DNA from: an uncultured Bacilli bacterium
Lineage (GTDB): Bacteria > Bacillota_I > Bacilli_A > RF39 > UBA660
NCBI GenBank assembly: GCA_944358495.1
Contig: CALVRF010000022.1
Coordinates: 1-16,160, forward strand
Length of the DNA: 16,160 nt
Direction: 5' to 3'
Under the pieces are notes generated by a model. That model searched no databases. It had not been told where the DNA came from and saw only the letters and a list, made by a program, of their open reading frames with translations. This document shows positions 6,473-13,905 of this stretch, one piece after another. Both the position numbers and the translations under genes were made by a program. Within the stretch, counting starts at the first letter, position 1, and the number at the start of each line of letters is the position of its first letter.

Positions 6473-6970
6473 ATGAATATATGGATTTATATTGGCATTT
6501 TTGTTTTTAAAATTATTGAAGATGCTTTAGGGACTTTACGAATTATTGTAGTTTCTAATGGCAAAAAAATATTAGGGGCGGTTTTACAATTTATTATTGC
6601 ATTAATTTGGGTAGTAGTAACAGGGACCGTTATTACTAATGTTCATGAAGATCCTTGGAAAATTTTGTTTTTTGCGTTGGGATCTTTAGTTGGCTCATAT
6701 TTTGGTAGTGCTTTGGAAGAAAAAATTGCCTTGGGAAACATTGTTTTGATGGTTGAGGTAGAAAAACAAATAGCTAGGCCTTTAATTGGTAGATTAAAAA
6801 AAGCACATTTTAAAGTTAATGGAGTTATAGAAAATAAAGATGATAAAGTTTTATTAATGGTTTCAGCACCACGTAAAAAAGCCGAAGAAGTTACTAAAAT
6901 TATTCGAGCTTTTGATGATAAAGCTTTTATTTTCACAGAAAAAGTTAAAGTAGTTTCTCCACGTTTATAA
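6473..6970 (+). CDS. UPF0316 family membrane protein (DUF5698 + DUF2179)
   Basis: A 165-aa protein. The N-terminal half is membrane-embedded: helices at about residues 2-13, 33-52 and 61-78, with the family motif DALGTLRIIVVSNGKK (residues 17-32) in between. The C-terminal half, about 88-165, is the soluble ferredoxin-like DUF2179 domain (GNIVLMVEVEKQIARPLIGR, then KVNGVIENKDDKVLLMVSAP and EEVTKIIRAFDDKAFIF). This two-part layout is that of the UPF0316/YebE proteins of Bacilli, whose function is not known. I use the ATG at 6473, preceded by TTAGGTG at seven bases; a GTG at 6464 is part of that ribosome site. A clear promoter was not identified in the AT-rich gap 6401-6460. The end overlaps the facing GDPD gene by 26 bases. 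Confidence 0.88.
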   Translation: MNIWIYIGIFVFKIIEDALGTLRIIVVSNGKKILGAVLQFIIALIWVVVTGTVITNVHEDPWKILFFALGSLVGSYFGSALEEKIALGNIVLMVEVEKQIARPLIGRLKKAHFKVNGVIENKDDKVLLMVSAPRKKAEEVTKIIRAFDDKAFIFTEKVKVVSPRL

Positions 6971-7580
6971 ATTTAGATATTTCTTTAGCTTTATCCGTAA
7001 TAATATTTTGATTATCAGCTATTTTGTTTAACAACTCTTTTTTGTTAACTGTCCAAATAAAAGTTTCTTTATTAGTTTTAATAGGAGTTAATTTATAATT
7101 AACTGAAGAAAAGTCAAAATTATTGTGTAAATAGTTTTCGTTAATTTTATAACCGATAATTAGACCAGCTTTATATTGTGAATATTTATTTTTTAAATAT
7201 TTTATCAAATTATAATTGAAACTACATAAATAGTAATTTAGAGGATATTTTTTTAATATTTTATTTAATCTTAAGAGCAATAATTTATACTTATCACTTT
7301 CTTCTTTGATTTCAATCATAATGATTTTATCACTTTTAATTTGTTTTAAAACTTCTTCTAAAGAATTTAACCCTTTCTTTTGAAGTTTTTTTATTTTAGT
7401 TTTTTTTATGTAGTAACCAACAAAAAAAGGATTATGATGAATAATAAAGTTATAATCTTTGGTCATTCTAATATCGATTTCAATACCATCAATATATGAT
7501 TTACTTAAACTATTTAAAATAGCTTCTAGACTATTTTCTTTATGGACTTCGTCATTACCACGATGGGCGATTATTTTCAT
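6945..7580 (-). CDS. Glycerophosphodiester phosphodiesterase
   Basis: A 211-aa single-domain GDPD. These enzymes cleave glycerophosphodiesters, such as deacylated phospholipids, into sn-glycerol 3-phosphate and an alcohol. Catalytic and metal residues are all visible: HRG at 6-8 with EN at 15-16, the pair E34 and D36 in DGIEIDIRMT, HH at 48-49 in FIIHHNPF, and the strand IMIEIKEE carrying E and K ligands. The C-terminal WTVNKKE motif is also typical. The length is short for the family (about 230-250 aa) but complete. No signal peptide, so cytoplasmic. Start ATG 7580 after AGAGGTGAC. It lies 36 bases downstream of tmk, past a terminator, with a possible -10 TATAAT at 7598-7603 and no convincing -35. 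Confidence 0.92.
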   Translation of the reverse strand: MKIIAHRGNDEVHKENSLEAILNSLSKSYIDGIEIDIRMTKDYNFIIHHNPFFVGYYIKKTKIKKLQKKGLNSLEEVLKQIKSDKIIMIEIKEESDKYKLLLLRLNKILKKYPLNYYLCSFNYNLIKYLKNKYSQYKAGLIIGYKINENYLHNNFDFSSVNYKLTPIKTNKETFIWTVNKKELLNKIADNQNIITDKAKEISKFINVEKLL

Positions 7581-7604
7581 ACTGTCACCTCTAAATAATT
7601 ATAT

Positions 7605-7634
7605 GAAAAAAAAGAGTTATTTTTCTAACTCCTT
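7605..7634 (-). terminator. Intrinsic terminator after tmk
   Basis: GAGTTA/TAACTC arms (7626-7631 and 7614-7619), extended to about 9 bp by flanking A-T and G-T pairs, with a 6-base loop and eight T on the minus strand. The tmk stop codon (7617-7619) is in the 3' arm. It closes the folate/thymidylate operon; some readthrough into the GDPD gene is possible. Confidence 0.85.
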
Positions 7635-8303
7635 AATCACATAACCATATAATTCCTCATTAATATCCTCAATGGTTCTGATACCATCTTCATTCGCACA
7701 TTCTATTGTTTTGATATGATATTTTTGAGCGAGTTCGATATAGGCTCTTTCGGCAGCTTTTAAATGATTGATGTCTTTTTCATGACCATCAGGCTTTTCA
7801 TTGACACGGCTTTTTTTTAAAATTTGTGATTGTTTAGTGGGCATATGTAGGAAAATAGCTACATCGGGCTTTGGCAATTTTAATAAATTAAATTCTAAAT
7901 TATCTAACCATTCATACATTTCTTTACGGGCCTTCGAATCTTCTATTTTTCCACCTTGATGAGCCATATTAGAATAAATATAACGGTCCAAAATGATATT
8001 AGCACCATTTTCTAAGAGAAATGTAATTTTATCAATATTATATTTACGATCAGCAGCATAATAAAGTGAAGCCACTTTAGGATCAACATGTGTTGGCCCT
8101 TCTTTAAAATAACTATCACAAATATAGTTTTTACCTAAATAAGGTCCTCCGATTATTTTCCCTGTTGGAGAGTTATAATTAGGAAAACTAAAATTATCCA
8201 CCATAATGTTTTTTTCTCTTAATTTACTAATTAAAAGTTTAGTTTGGGTCTCTTTACCAGAGCAATCAGTTCCTTCAATAACTATTAATTTACCTTTGGC
8301 CAT
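7617..8303 (-). CDS. tmk: Thymidylate kinase (dTMP kinase)
   Basis: A 228-aa enzyme that phosphorylates dTMP to dTDP. Walker A loop at 11-17 (GTDCSGK) is followed by E18-T19-Q20, so the usual Ser/Thr after the Lys is Glu; from memory this GKxTQ form occurs in a subgroup of Firmicute enzymes. Also present: FSFPNYNSPTGKIIGGPYLG substrate segment, the DRY motif (IILDRYIYSNMAHQGGK) and a lid rich in Lys and Arg (KSRVNEKPDGHEKD). I chose ATG 8303, five bases after an AAGGAGG site; codons further upstream lie before it. It overlaps the end of folA by 14 bases, so the two are coupled. With ThyA and FolA upstream it completes the path from dUMP to dTDP. Confidence 0.93.
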   Translation of the reverse strand: MAKGKLIVIEGTDCSGKETQTKLLISKLREKNIMVDNFSFPNYNSPTGKIIGGPYLGKNYICDSYFKEGPTHVDPKVASLYYAADRKYNIDKITFLLENGANIILDRYIYSNMAHQGGKIEDSKARKEMYEWLDNLEFNLLKLPKPDVAIFLHMPTKQSQILKKSRVNEKPDGHEKDINHLKAAERAYIELAQKYHIKTIECANEDGIRTIEDINEELYGYVIKELEK

Positions 8304-8793
8304 AGTGCCTCCTTTTATATAGTACATGTCTATATTTTATATCTTTTTTTTCATCATAATATGTTCCTAAAATGGCATTGTCAAATTCATTTTTATTAAA
8401 CTGTGGGAAATAAGCGTCTGCATCTTTATCTTCTGCTTCAATTTCTGTTAAATATAGTTTATCAGCATAATCTAACAACTGTCTATATAAAGTTTCACCA
8501 CCAATATCAAATATTTCTTCATTGGAATCTTTATAAGCCTCTAGAAAATCTTTTAAATTGTGGTAGACTTCTACTTCAGGTGGAAATTCTAGACTAGTGC
8601 GAGTTAGAACTAGATGTTTTCTTCCAGGAAGTAGCTTGGGCAGTGATTCAAAGGTTTTTCTTCCCATAATGATTTTATGACCCATAGTGGTTGCTTTAAA
8701 AAACTGCATATCTTCTTTTAGGTGCCAAATAAGTTCATTATTTTTGCCTAGTTCATAGTTTTTGCCGATGGCAGCTATAATTGATAATTTCAT
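8290..8793 (-). CDS. folA: Dihydrofolate reductase
   Basis: A 167-aa NADPH-dependent enzyme that reduces dihydrofolate back to tetrahydrofolate after the ThyA reaction; it is the target of trimethoprim. Visible: MKLSIIAAIGKNYELGKNN (folate site and Met20-type loop), WHLKED with the catalytic acid D28, GRKTFESLP (NADPH-binding), LVLTR, IFDIGGETLYRQLL (the conserved double Gly) and YLTEIEAEDKDADAYFP. All are standard for a chromosomal DHFR, and nothing suggests a plasmid-type resistant enzyme. Starts at ATG 8793, 9 bases after the thyA stop, with AGGGGGA upstream. It overlaps tmk. Confidence 0.96.
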   Translation of the reverse strand: MKLSIIAAIGKNYELGKNNELIWHLKEDMQFFKATTMGHKIIMGRKTFESLPKLLPGRKHLVLTRTSLEFPPEVEVYHNLKDFLEAYKDSNEEIFDIGGETLYRQLLDYADKLYLTEIEAEDKDADAYFPQFNKNEFDNAILGTYYDEKKDIKYRHVLYKRRHYGQR

Positions 8794-8802
8794 AACATCC
8801 CC

Positions 8803-9705
8803 CTATCTAGCCAGTGGAAATCTAATTTTTCCGTGATGGCGATAACTTAAAACTTTGACATCTTTACATTCTTTAGAATTATCAAAATCATAAAAATCTG
8901 CAATTTCCGGATTTAACCATAATGTAGGTGCGGGCAAATCTTCTAGATCTTCGCCTCTTCTTATTTGTTCTTTAATTCCTTCCACTTGATTGACATATAT
9001 GTGAGCATCTTTAATACTCCAATCTAAAGTTCCCGGCTTTAATCCAGTAACTTGGGCAAGCATATGCAGTAAAACAGAATACTGCGTGACATTAAATGGC
9101 AAACCTAAAGGCACATCACAACTTCTTTGATGAACCCAAGCATTTAACTTTCCATCAGTAACATCCCATTCACTAGACCAAACACATGATGGTAAAACAG
9201 CGGTAGCTAAATAATCATCTTGCCACAAACTAATAACTCGTCTTCGGTCATTTCCGTTATGTTTTAAACTATCTATTAACTTGTTCATCAAATCAAATTT
9301 ATTAACAATATAACCATAAGCTGTTCCAATAGTATGGGCATATTTGGGGTCAAATTGTTTTTCAATTATTTGTTTTTCTAACTTACCTTCATCATTTAAA
9401 ACTAGTTGTTCGGCCGTCCATTTACCATTTTCATCAATTTCCCATTCATCCCAAATGTGAACATCACGATCTTGAAGCCATCTAACGTCATTACTACCAA
9501 CTTGATATATCCAAAGCATTTCTAAAATTGCTTGTCTAAAGAAAAGTTGTTTGGTGGTTAAAACGGGAAATTCTTCTTCAAAATCAAAATGAAAATGATA
9601 TGATGGTATTTTTATAGTGTTGGTGCCTGTACGGTTTTCAACTTCTACTCCTTCGATTAATATTTTTTTACATAGTTTTAAATATTCTTTATCCCATTTT
9701 GACAT
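8803..9705 (-). CDS. thyA: Thymidylate synthase
   Basis: A 300-aa ThyA enzyme that converts dUMP and methylene-tetrahydrofolate to dTMP and dihydrofolate. Seen in order: NRTGTNT (phosphate-binding Arg region, residues 24-30), WIYQVGSNDVRWL, RRRVISLWQ (155-162), catalytic C174 in LPSCVWSSEW, and QRSCDVPLGLPFNVTQYS (193-210) for dUMP recognition. DAHIYVNQ at 233-240 is also conserved. The active-site stretch is LPSCVWSSEW where E. coli has PPCHT, a variant I recall from other Firmicutes. C-terminus is PLAR. The gene starts two bases after the glyA stop with GGGGAG in the glyA end, so it is coupled to glyA. It lies in the folate cycle operon next to its partner FolA. Confidence 0.96.
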   Translation of the reverse strand: MSKWDKEYLKLCKKILIEGVEVENRTGTNTIKIPSYHFHFDFEEEFPVLTTKQLFFRQAILEMLWIYQVGSNDVRWLQDRDVHIWDEWEIDENGKWTAEQLVLNDEGKLEKQIIEKQFDPKYAHTIGTAYGYIVNKFDLMNKLIDSLKHNGNDRRRVISLWQDDYLATAVLPSCVWSSEWDVTDGKLNAWVHQRSCDVPLGLPFNVTQYSVLLHMLAQVTGLKPGTLDWSIKDAHIYVNQVEGIKEQIRRGEDLEDLPAPTLWLNPEIADFYDFDNSKECKDVKVLSYRHHGKIRFPLAR

Positions 9706-9707
9706 AT

Positions 9708-10928
9708 TTACTCCCCTACCTTAAATTTATCAGTTAGTTTAGTTACTTCTTGTTTAACATTATCTAATATTTCTTTATTGTCTGGATTTTTTAAAACTTT
9801 AGCAATTAAATGACCAATAGTTATAAATTCTTTTTCATTTAAACCTCTAGTAGTCATCGCTGCCCCACCTAAACGAATACCACTAGTAATAAAAGGTTTT
9901 TCAGGATCATTAGGAATAGTATTTTTATTAACAGTTATATGCACACTATCTAAAAGTTGTTCGGCATCTTTACCAGTTAAATTAGAACCACTTTTAACAT
10001 TTAAAAGAAAACAATGGTTATCAGTTCCTCCAGATACTACCTCAAAACCTTCTTCGATGAGAGTCCTAGCTAAAACATTAGTGTTTTTAATTACCCTCTT
10101 AGCATAATCTTTAAATTCCGGCTTTAAGGCTTCATAAAAGCACTGGGCTTTAGCGGCAATAACATGCATTAATGGTCCACCTTGAATACCAGGGAAAACA
10201 GCTTTATCAATTTTTTTAGCAAGTTCTTCATCATTAGTCATAATAATGCCACCCCGTGGTCCTCTTAAAGTTTTATGGGTGGTTGAAGTGACAACATCGG
10301 CATATTCTACAGGATTAGGATGAAGTCCGGCAGCTACTAAACCAGCAATATGGGCCATGTCAACCATTAAATAAGCTCCGCATTTATCAGCGATTTCTCT
10401 AAATCTTTTAAAATCAATAATTCTTGAGTAAGCTGACGCACCAGCAATAATCATTTTAGGTTTTTCTTTGATAGCTAGTTTTTCTAAAGCATCATAGTCG
10501 ATAAATCCTTTTTTATCGACATCATAAGAGACGATTTGATAATCTTGGCCACTGAATGATAGCATATGCCCATGGGTTAAATGGCCACCATTAGAAAGAT
10601 TCATCCCCATAACTTTATCGTCATGATTAAGCAAAGCGCGGTAAACGGCCATGTTGGCACTAGAGCCACTATGGGGCTGAACATTAGCAAATTTACAGTC
10701 GAAAAGTTCTTTTAAATAATTTTGAGCGGTAGTTTCAAAAATATCGATGTATTCGCAGCCGCCATAATAACGTTTGCTAGGGTAACCTTCGGCATATTTA
10801 TTGGTTAAAATACTGCCTTGAAGTTCTAAAATATCTTTGGAAACGTAGTTTTCACTAGCAATTAATTCGATATTATGATTTTGTCTTTCTTTTTCTTGTT
10901 GTAATGCTTCTTTTAATACTTTATCCAT
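9708..10928 (-). CDS. glyA: Serine hydroxymethyltransferase
   Basis: A 406-aa PLP enzyme that converts serine and tetrahydrofolate into glycine and methylene-tetrahydrofolate, the one-carbon donor for ThyA. Key parts: LIASENYVS, NKYAEGYPSKRYYGG, QPHSGSSANMAVYRALL, VDMAHIAGLVAAGLHPNP, and the PLP lysine K219 in TSTTHKTLRGPRGG, followed by the FPGIQGGPLMH loop and IRLGGAAMTTRG near the C-terminus. The start is ATG 10928, which overlaps the folD stop by 8 bases (ATGGATAA) and has AAAGGAAGTG upstream; the longer reading from 10955 is not supported. Standard length for bacteria. Confidence 0.97.
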   Translation of the reverse strand: MDKVLKEALQQEKERQNHNIELIASENYVSKDILELQGSILTNKYAEGYPSKRYYGGCEYIDIFETTAQNYLKELFDCKFANVQPHSGSSANMAVYRALLNHDDKVMGMNLSNGGHLTHGHMLSFSGQDYQIVSYDVDKKGFIDYDALEKLAIKEKPKMIIAGASAYSRIIDFKRFREIADKCGAYLMVDMAHIAGLVAAGLHPNPVEYADVVTSTTHKTLRGPRGGIIMTNDEELAKKIDKAVFPGIQGGPLMHVIAAKAQCFYEALKPEFKDYAKRVIKNTNVLARTLIEEGFEVVSGGTDNHCFLLNVKSGSNLTGKDAEQLLDSVHITVNKNTIPNDPEKPFITSGIRLGGAAMTTRGLNEKEFITIGHLIAKVLKNPDNKEILDNVKQEVTKLTDKFKVGE

Positions 10929-11757
10929 CGTTTTCACTTCCTTTATATGCTTCATAAGTATTTTCTAATAACATCGCGATAGTCATTGGGCCAACGCCAC
11001 CAGGCACTTTAGTTATATAAGCGCATTTATCTTTGACATTATCGAAATCAACATCACCGATGATTTTTCCATTAAGGCGATTAATACCCACATCGATAAT
11101 CGTGGCGCCTTTTTTTACAAAGTCTTCGGTAATTAATTTTGGTGTGCCAACGGCGATAATTAAAATATCGGCTTTTTGACACAATTCTCTTAAATTTTGA
11201 GTTTTCGAATGCGCTAAAGTAACGGTAGCATTACGGTTGGTTAACGCAATAGCTAAAGGTTTTCCGACAATAAGACTACGGCCAACAATAACAACGTGAG
11301 AACTTTCAATAGGAATTTGATAATAATCTAAAAGGCAAATAATACCTTTGACAGTACAAGGAAGTAAACCTTTTTGATTAGTATAATTTTTATAGACACT
11401 AGTTTCGGTAAAACCATCGACATCTTTTTCTGGAACAATGGCATTACTACAAGTGACAAAGTCTAAAGATTGAGGTATGGGACTTTGCAGAATAATTCCA
11501 TGAATATTTTTATCATTATTTAAATCATTAATTAAGGATAACAACTTTGTTTGAGTTGTATTAGAATCCAAATGATATATTTTACATTTCATGCCGACTT
11601 GGTTACAGTATTTTTGTTTATTTTTAATATAGATTTGGCTAGCTTCGTCATTTCCAACACTAATTATGGCTAACGTGATGGTGTTTTCTTCTTTTAGTTT
11701 ATTTTTTAATTCTTCAAGTATTTGATTACGGACTAAAGTTCCATCGATTACTGACAT
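10921..11757 (-). CDS. folD: Bifunctional methylene-THF dehydrogenase / methenyl-THF cyclohydrolase
   Basis: A 278-aa enzyme that interconverts methylene-, methenyl- and 10-formyl-tetrahydrofolate using NADP, linking the thymidylate branch to purine and initiator-tRNA formylation. Signature residues: Y43 and K47 in YIKNKQKYC (catalytic Lys), GIILQSPIPQ, PEKDVDGF, the NADP loop VVIVGRSLIVGKPLA, VTLAHSKT, VDVGINR-type segment and the terminal PGGVGPMTIAMLLENT. Start ATG 11757 with AGGGAGGT five bases upstream, 11 bases after the HD gene stop. Product and spacing fit a single operon with the upstream HD hydrolase and downstream glyA. Confidence 0.96.
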   Translation of the reverse strand: MSVIDGTLVRNQILEELKNKLKEENTITLAIISVGNDEASQIYIKNKQKYCNQVGMKCKIYHLDSNTTQTKLLSLINDLNNDKNIHGIILQSPIPQSLDFVTCSNAIVPEKDVDGFTETSVYKNYTNQKGLLPCTVKGIICLLDYYQIPIESSHVVIVGRSLIVGKPLAIALTNRNATVTLAHSKTQNLRELCQKADILIIAVGTPKLITEDFVKKGATIIDVGINRLNGKIIGDVDFDNVKDKCAYITKVPGGVGPMTIAMLLENTYEAYKGSENDG

Positions 11758-11768
11758 ATTAAACCTCC

Positions 11769-12344
11769 CTATTCGGCGATGTTATTATTACTATCAAACT
11801 TAACATCGAGAAATTTACGACTGGCTAAAAGGTCGCACATATGGACAAATTTTTGATATTTGTTTTTAGGAATAGGCAAAATAACATCACTATATTTATT
11901 AGTATTGAATGGTCCCATATGACTAGAGATAATATTAGTTAAAAACTGAATTTCTTTATCATTAAATGTCGTTCTTTTTTGATTATTTTGGATAAATTTA
12001 GCAATCAATACTGGATGGTCAAACCTGACATATTCTTCTTTTGGATTACCATGTTTTAAACCATCATGAAGAATTAATGCTAAAATAATTAAATCTTTTT
12101 CTTCTTGGTTAAAAGGCTGACCAATAATACTATTTAAAAGTTCATGGGCAATTTTAACTGCAACTTTGGTATGCCTAACTAATCCTCCTTGGCCTTGGGC
12201 AAAAGATGGATGATATTTACCAGTAGAACTAGCTGGTACTTCAAAAAAATAATCGGGAAGCAAGCTAATTAGAACTTCGGCATTTTTACGATATTTAGAA
12301 TTTTTAATATAATTTAATTCAGTTTTAAATACATCTTTTTTCAT
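11769..12344 (-). CDS. HD-domain phosphohydrolase at head of thymidylate operon
   Basis: A 191-aa protein with the residues of a metal-dependent HD hydrolase: H58 in GGLVRHTKVA, H93-D94 in LILALILHDGLKHG, H110 in RFDHPVLIA, H142 in SSHMGPF and D171 in VHMCDLLASRKFLDV. The spacing matches an intact catalytic HD domain; the N-terminal 55 residues carry a GKYHPSFAQGQGG segment. The substrate is unknown. HD proteins hydrolyse nucleotides, cyclic nucleotides or (p)ppGpp-like signals. Because it is the first gene of a dTMP-producing operon, a nucleotide substrate feeding dUMP or removing excess dNTP is a reasonable guess, and only a guess. ATG 12344 follows AAGGTGAT; it has its own promoter. Confidence 0.85.
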   Translation of the reverse strand: MKKDVFKTELNYIKNSKYRKNAEVLISLLPDYFFEVPASSTGKYHPSFAQGQGGLVRHTKVAVKIAHELLNSIIGQPFNQEEKDLIILALILHDGLKHGNPKEEYVRFDHPVLIAKFIQNNQKRTTFNDKEIQFLTNIISSHMGPFNTNKYSDVILPIPKNKYQKFVHMCDLLASRKFLDVKFDSNNNIAE

Positions 12345-12363
12345 ACTATCACCTTACTTCTTA

Positions 12364-12392
12364 AGTATATCACAAACTAATGTTTGTGTAAA
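12364..12392 (-). promoter_or_regulatory. Promoter of the HD/folD/glyA/thyA/folA/tmk operon with a spacer palindrome
   Basis: TTTACA (12387-12392), a 17-base spacer and TATACT (12364-12369) with TGA before it. The spacer holds an inverted repeat, CACAAAC (12371-12377) and GTTTGTG (12382-12388), centred between the two elements, as expected for a repressor site. The promoter overlaps the last codons of hemW. Confidence 0.7.
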
Positions 12393-13459
12393 TTATCATC
12401 TAAAAAATTAATTAAAATTTCATTAGAATAATATAGATACTTTGGGTTTATATATATGTTTTGACCATCATCAATAAGTTCTTGTTGATTTATTAACTTT
12501 TTTACAGCATGAATTTCTAAGGGATTAAAATTATATTTTTTATGGAATTTATCTTTATTGATGCCTTTTATTTTTCTTAAACCTAAAATAAATTCATTTT
12601 GTAAAGTTTCATTATCATCTAATTTATGAGTTACCCTAGAAAATTCATTATTTAAATATTTATTTAAGTTTTTGGTATTTTCATAACGGATATTATTTAT
12701 ATATCCACTGGCACCTAGACCAAAACCATAATAATGTTCATTATTCCAATAAACTAAATTATGTTTTGATTCATAACCTTTTTTGGCATAATTACTAATT
12801 TCATAATGCATATAGCCGTTTTCTTTTAAAACTTTATTGATATATTCTTCATTTTTTGTATCTTCATTTATTAATTTATAATTATCAATATAAAGTTTAG
12901 TATGGGGTTCTAAAATAAGGCTATAAGTAGAAATGTGCGGAATATTTAATTTTAATAAGATTTCAATATCTTTTTTTAACGTTTGCACATTTTCTTCATT
13001 AAAACCGTACATTAAGTCGACATTAATATTATTAAAATATTTTTGGGCTTCTTTGATTGTTTCTATATTAGGGACCTTTCGACCTAATAATTTGATTAAC
13101 TTAGAATCAAAAGTTTGAACACCAATACTTAATCTAGTGATTTTATTTTTGAGAAACTTTAATTTTTCTTTGGTTAAGTCTTCGATATTACTTTCAAAAG
13201 TAATTTCGGCATTAGGACTTAGTTTGAATATTTTTAAAATAGCAAATAATTCTTTTAACTGTGAAATATTTAAACTACTTGGGGTCCCGCCACCAATATA
13301 AAGAGTTTTTATAGTGTCTCCTTGGTAATTACTTTCAATTTCTTGTTTTAAAGCACCTAAATAAGCATTTATCCACTCATCTTTTTTTAAAACTTTACAA
13401 AAATCGCAATAAGTACATATTTGAGAGCAAAACGGGATATGAATATAGACTGATAACAT
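12377..13459 (-). CDS. hemW: HemW-like radical SAM protein (heme chaperone)
   Basis: A 360-aa radical SAM enzyme of the HemN/HemW family, often mis-annotated as oxygen-independent coproporphyrinogen oxidase. The iron-sulfur motif is C11-x3-C15-x2-C18 in PFCSQICTYCDF, with a further Cys at 21 but not the CxC spacing of true HemN, so HemW is favoured. Also seen: YIGGGTPSSL (SAM-binding), FESNIEDLTKEKL, RLSIGVQTFDSKLIKLLGR, NVDLMYGFNEE and WNNEHYYGFGLGASGYINN in the C-terminal domain. Start ATG 13459 shares a base with the stop of the preceding gene (TAATG), so they are coupled. Linkage of lepA and hemW is conserved in Bacilli; here two short genes lie between them. Confidence 0.9.
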   Translation of the reverse strand: MLSVYIHIPFCSQICTYCDFCKVLKKDEWINAYLGALKQEIESNYQGDTIKTLYIGGGTPSSLNISQLKELFAILKIFKLSPNAEITFESNIEDLTKEKLKFLKNKITRLSIGVQTFDSKLIKLLGRKVPNIETIKEAQKYFNNINVDLMYGFNEENVQTLKKDIEILLKLNIPHISTYSLILEPHTKLYIDNYKLINEDTKNEEYINKVLKENGYMHYEISNYAKKGYESKHNLVYWNNEHYYGFGLGASGYINNIRYENTKNLNKYLNNEFSRVTHKLDDNETLQNEFILGLRKIKGINKDKFHKKYNFNPLEIHAVKKLINQQELIDDGQNIYINPKYLYYSNEILINFLDDNLHKH

Positions 13460-13899
13460 TAAAGTCTAGCCCTTTTTTGAAGATTACTTTGCTCAGTTTT
13501 ATAGCGTTTTTGAGCAACTTGTTGCATTTTTCTAGAGATGATTTTATCTAAAGCTACGGGGTCTTCTCCGGCATTTAAGCCATCTTCATAGGCTTGCTGT
13601 AAAGTTTGGATATTGAAATAATACTCAGGGGCTGGATCGATTTCATCGGGAGCAAAGTGAACTTGAAATAACTCTTTTTCTTTTGGATCACTAGTATATA
13701 AAATACTTACGTCAATGTCATCAATATCTTCAAAATATCCTTGTTTAGTACCATTTCTTAAAGCAATATAATCTTCTCTAAATTTAGCGTAACTAAAATT
13801 AGGATCCAAAACTTGGTCAATTTCTGGCTCAACTAAAAAATGAAATTTATGAGGTTTGATCTGATGTTTTAATTTAAGATAATTATAAGGTGTTGGCAT
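13459..13899 (-). CDS. Hypothetical 146-aa protein between SpoIIID-like regulator and hemW
   Basis: I do not recognise this protein. It is soluble with no signal peptide or membrane segment. Residues 1-25 are basic and aromatic (PYNYLKLKHQIKPHKFHFLV), the middle is acidic (EPEIDQVLDPNF, then FEDIDDIDVSILYTSDPKEK and FAPDEIDPAPEYYF), and the C-terminal 40 residues form a basic helix (KIISRKMQQVAQKRYKTEQ and NLQKRARL). That charge split suggests a small adaptor with a helical tail that might bind nucleic acid or membrane. The ATG at 13899 has an ideal AAGGAGGT site, overlapping the end of the regulator gene, and its stop overlaps the hemW start. Strong ribosome site and tight coupling say it is real and expressed. 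Confidence 0.75.
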   Translation of the reverse strand: MPTPYNYLKLKHQIKPHKFHFLVEPEIDQVLDPNFSYAKFREDYIALRNGTKQGYFEDIDDIDVSILYTSDPKEKELFQVHFAPDEIDPAPEYYFNIQTLQQAYEDGLNAGEDPVALDKIISRKMQQVAQKRYKTEQSNLQKRARL

Positions 13900-13905
13900 T
13901 ATTTT

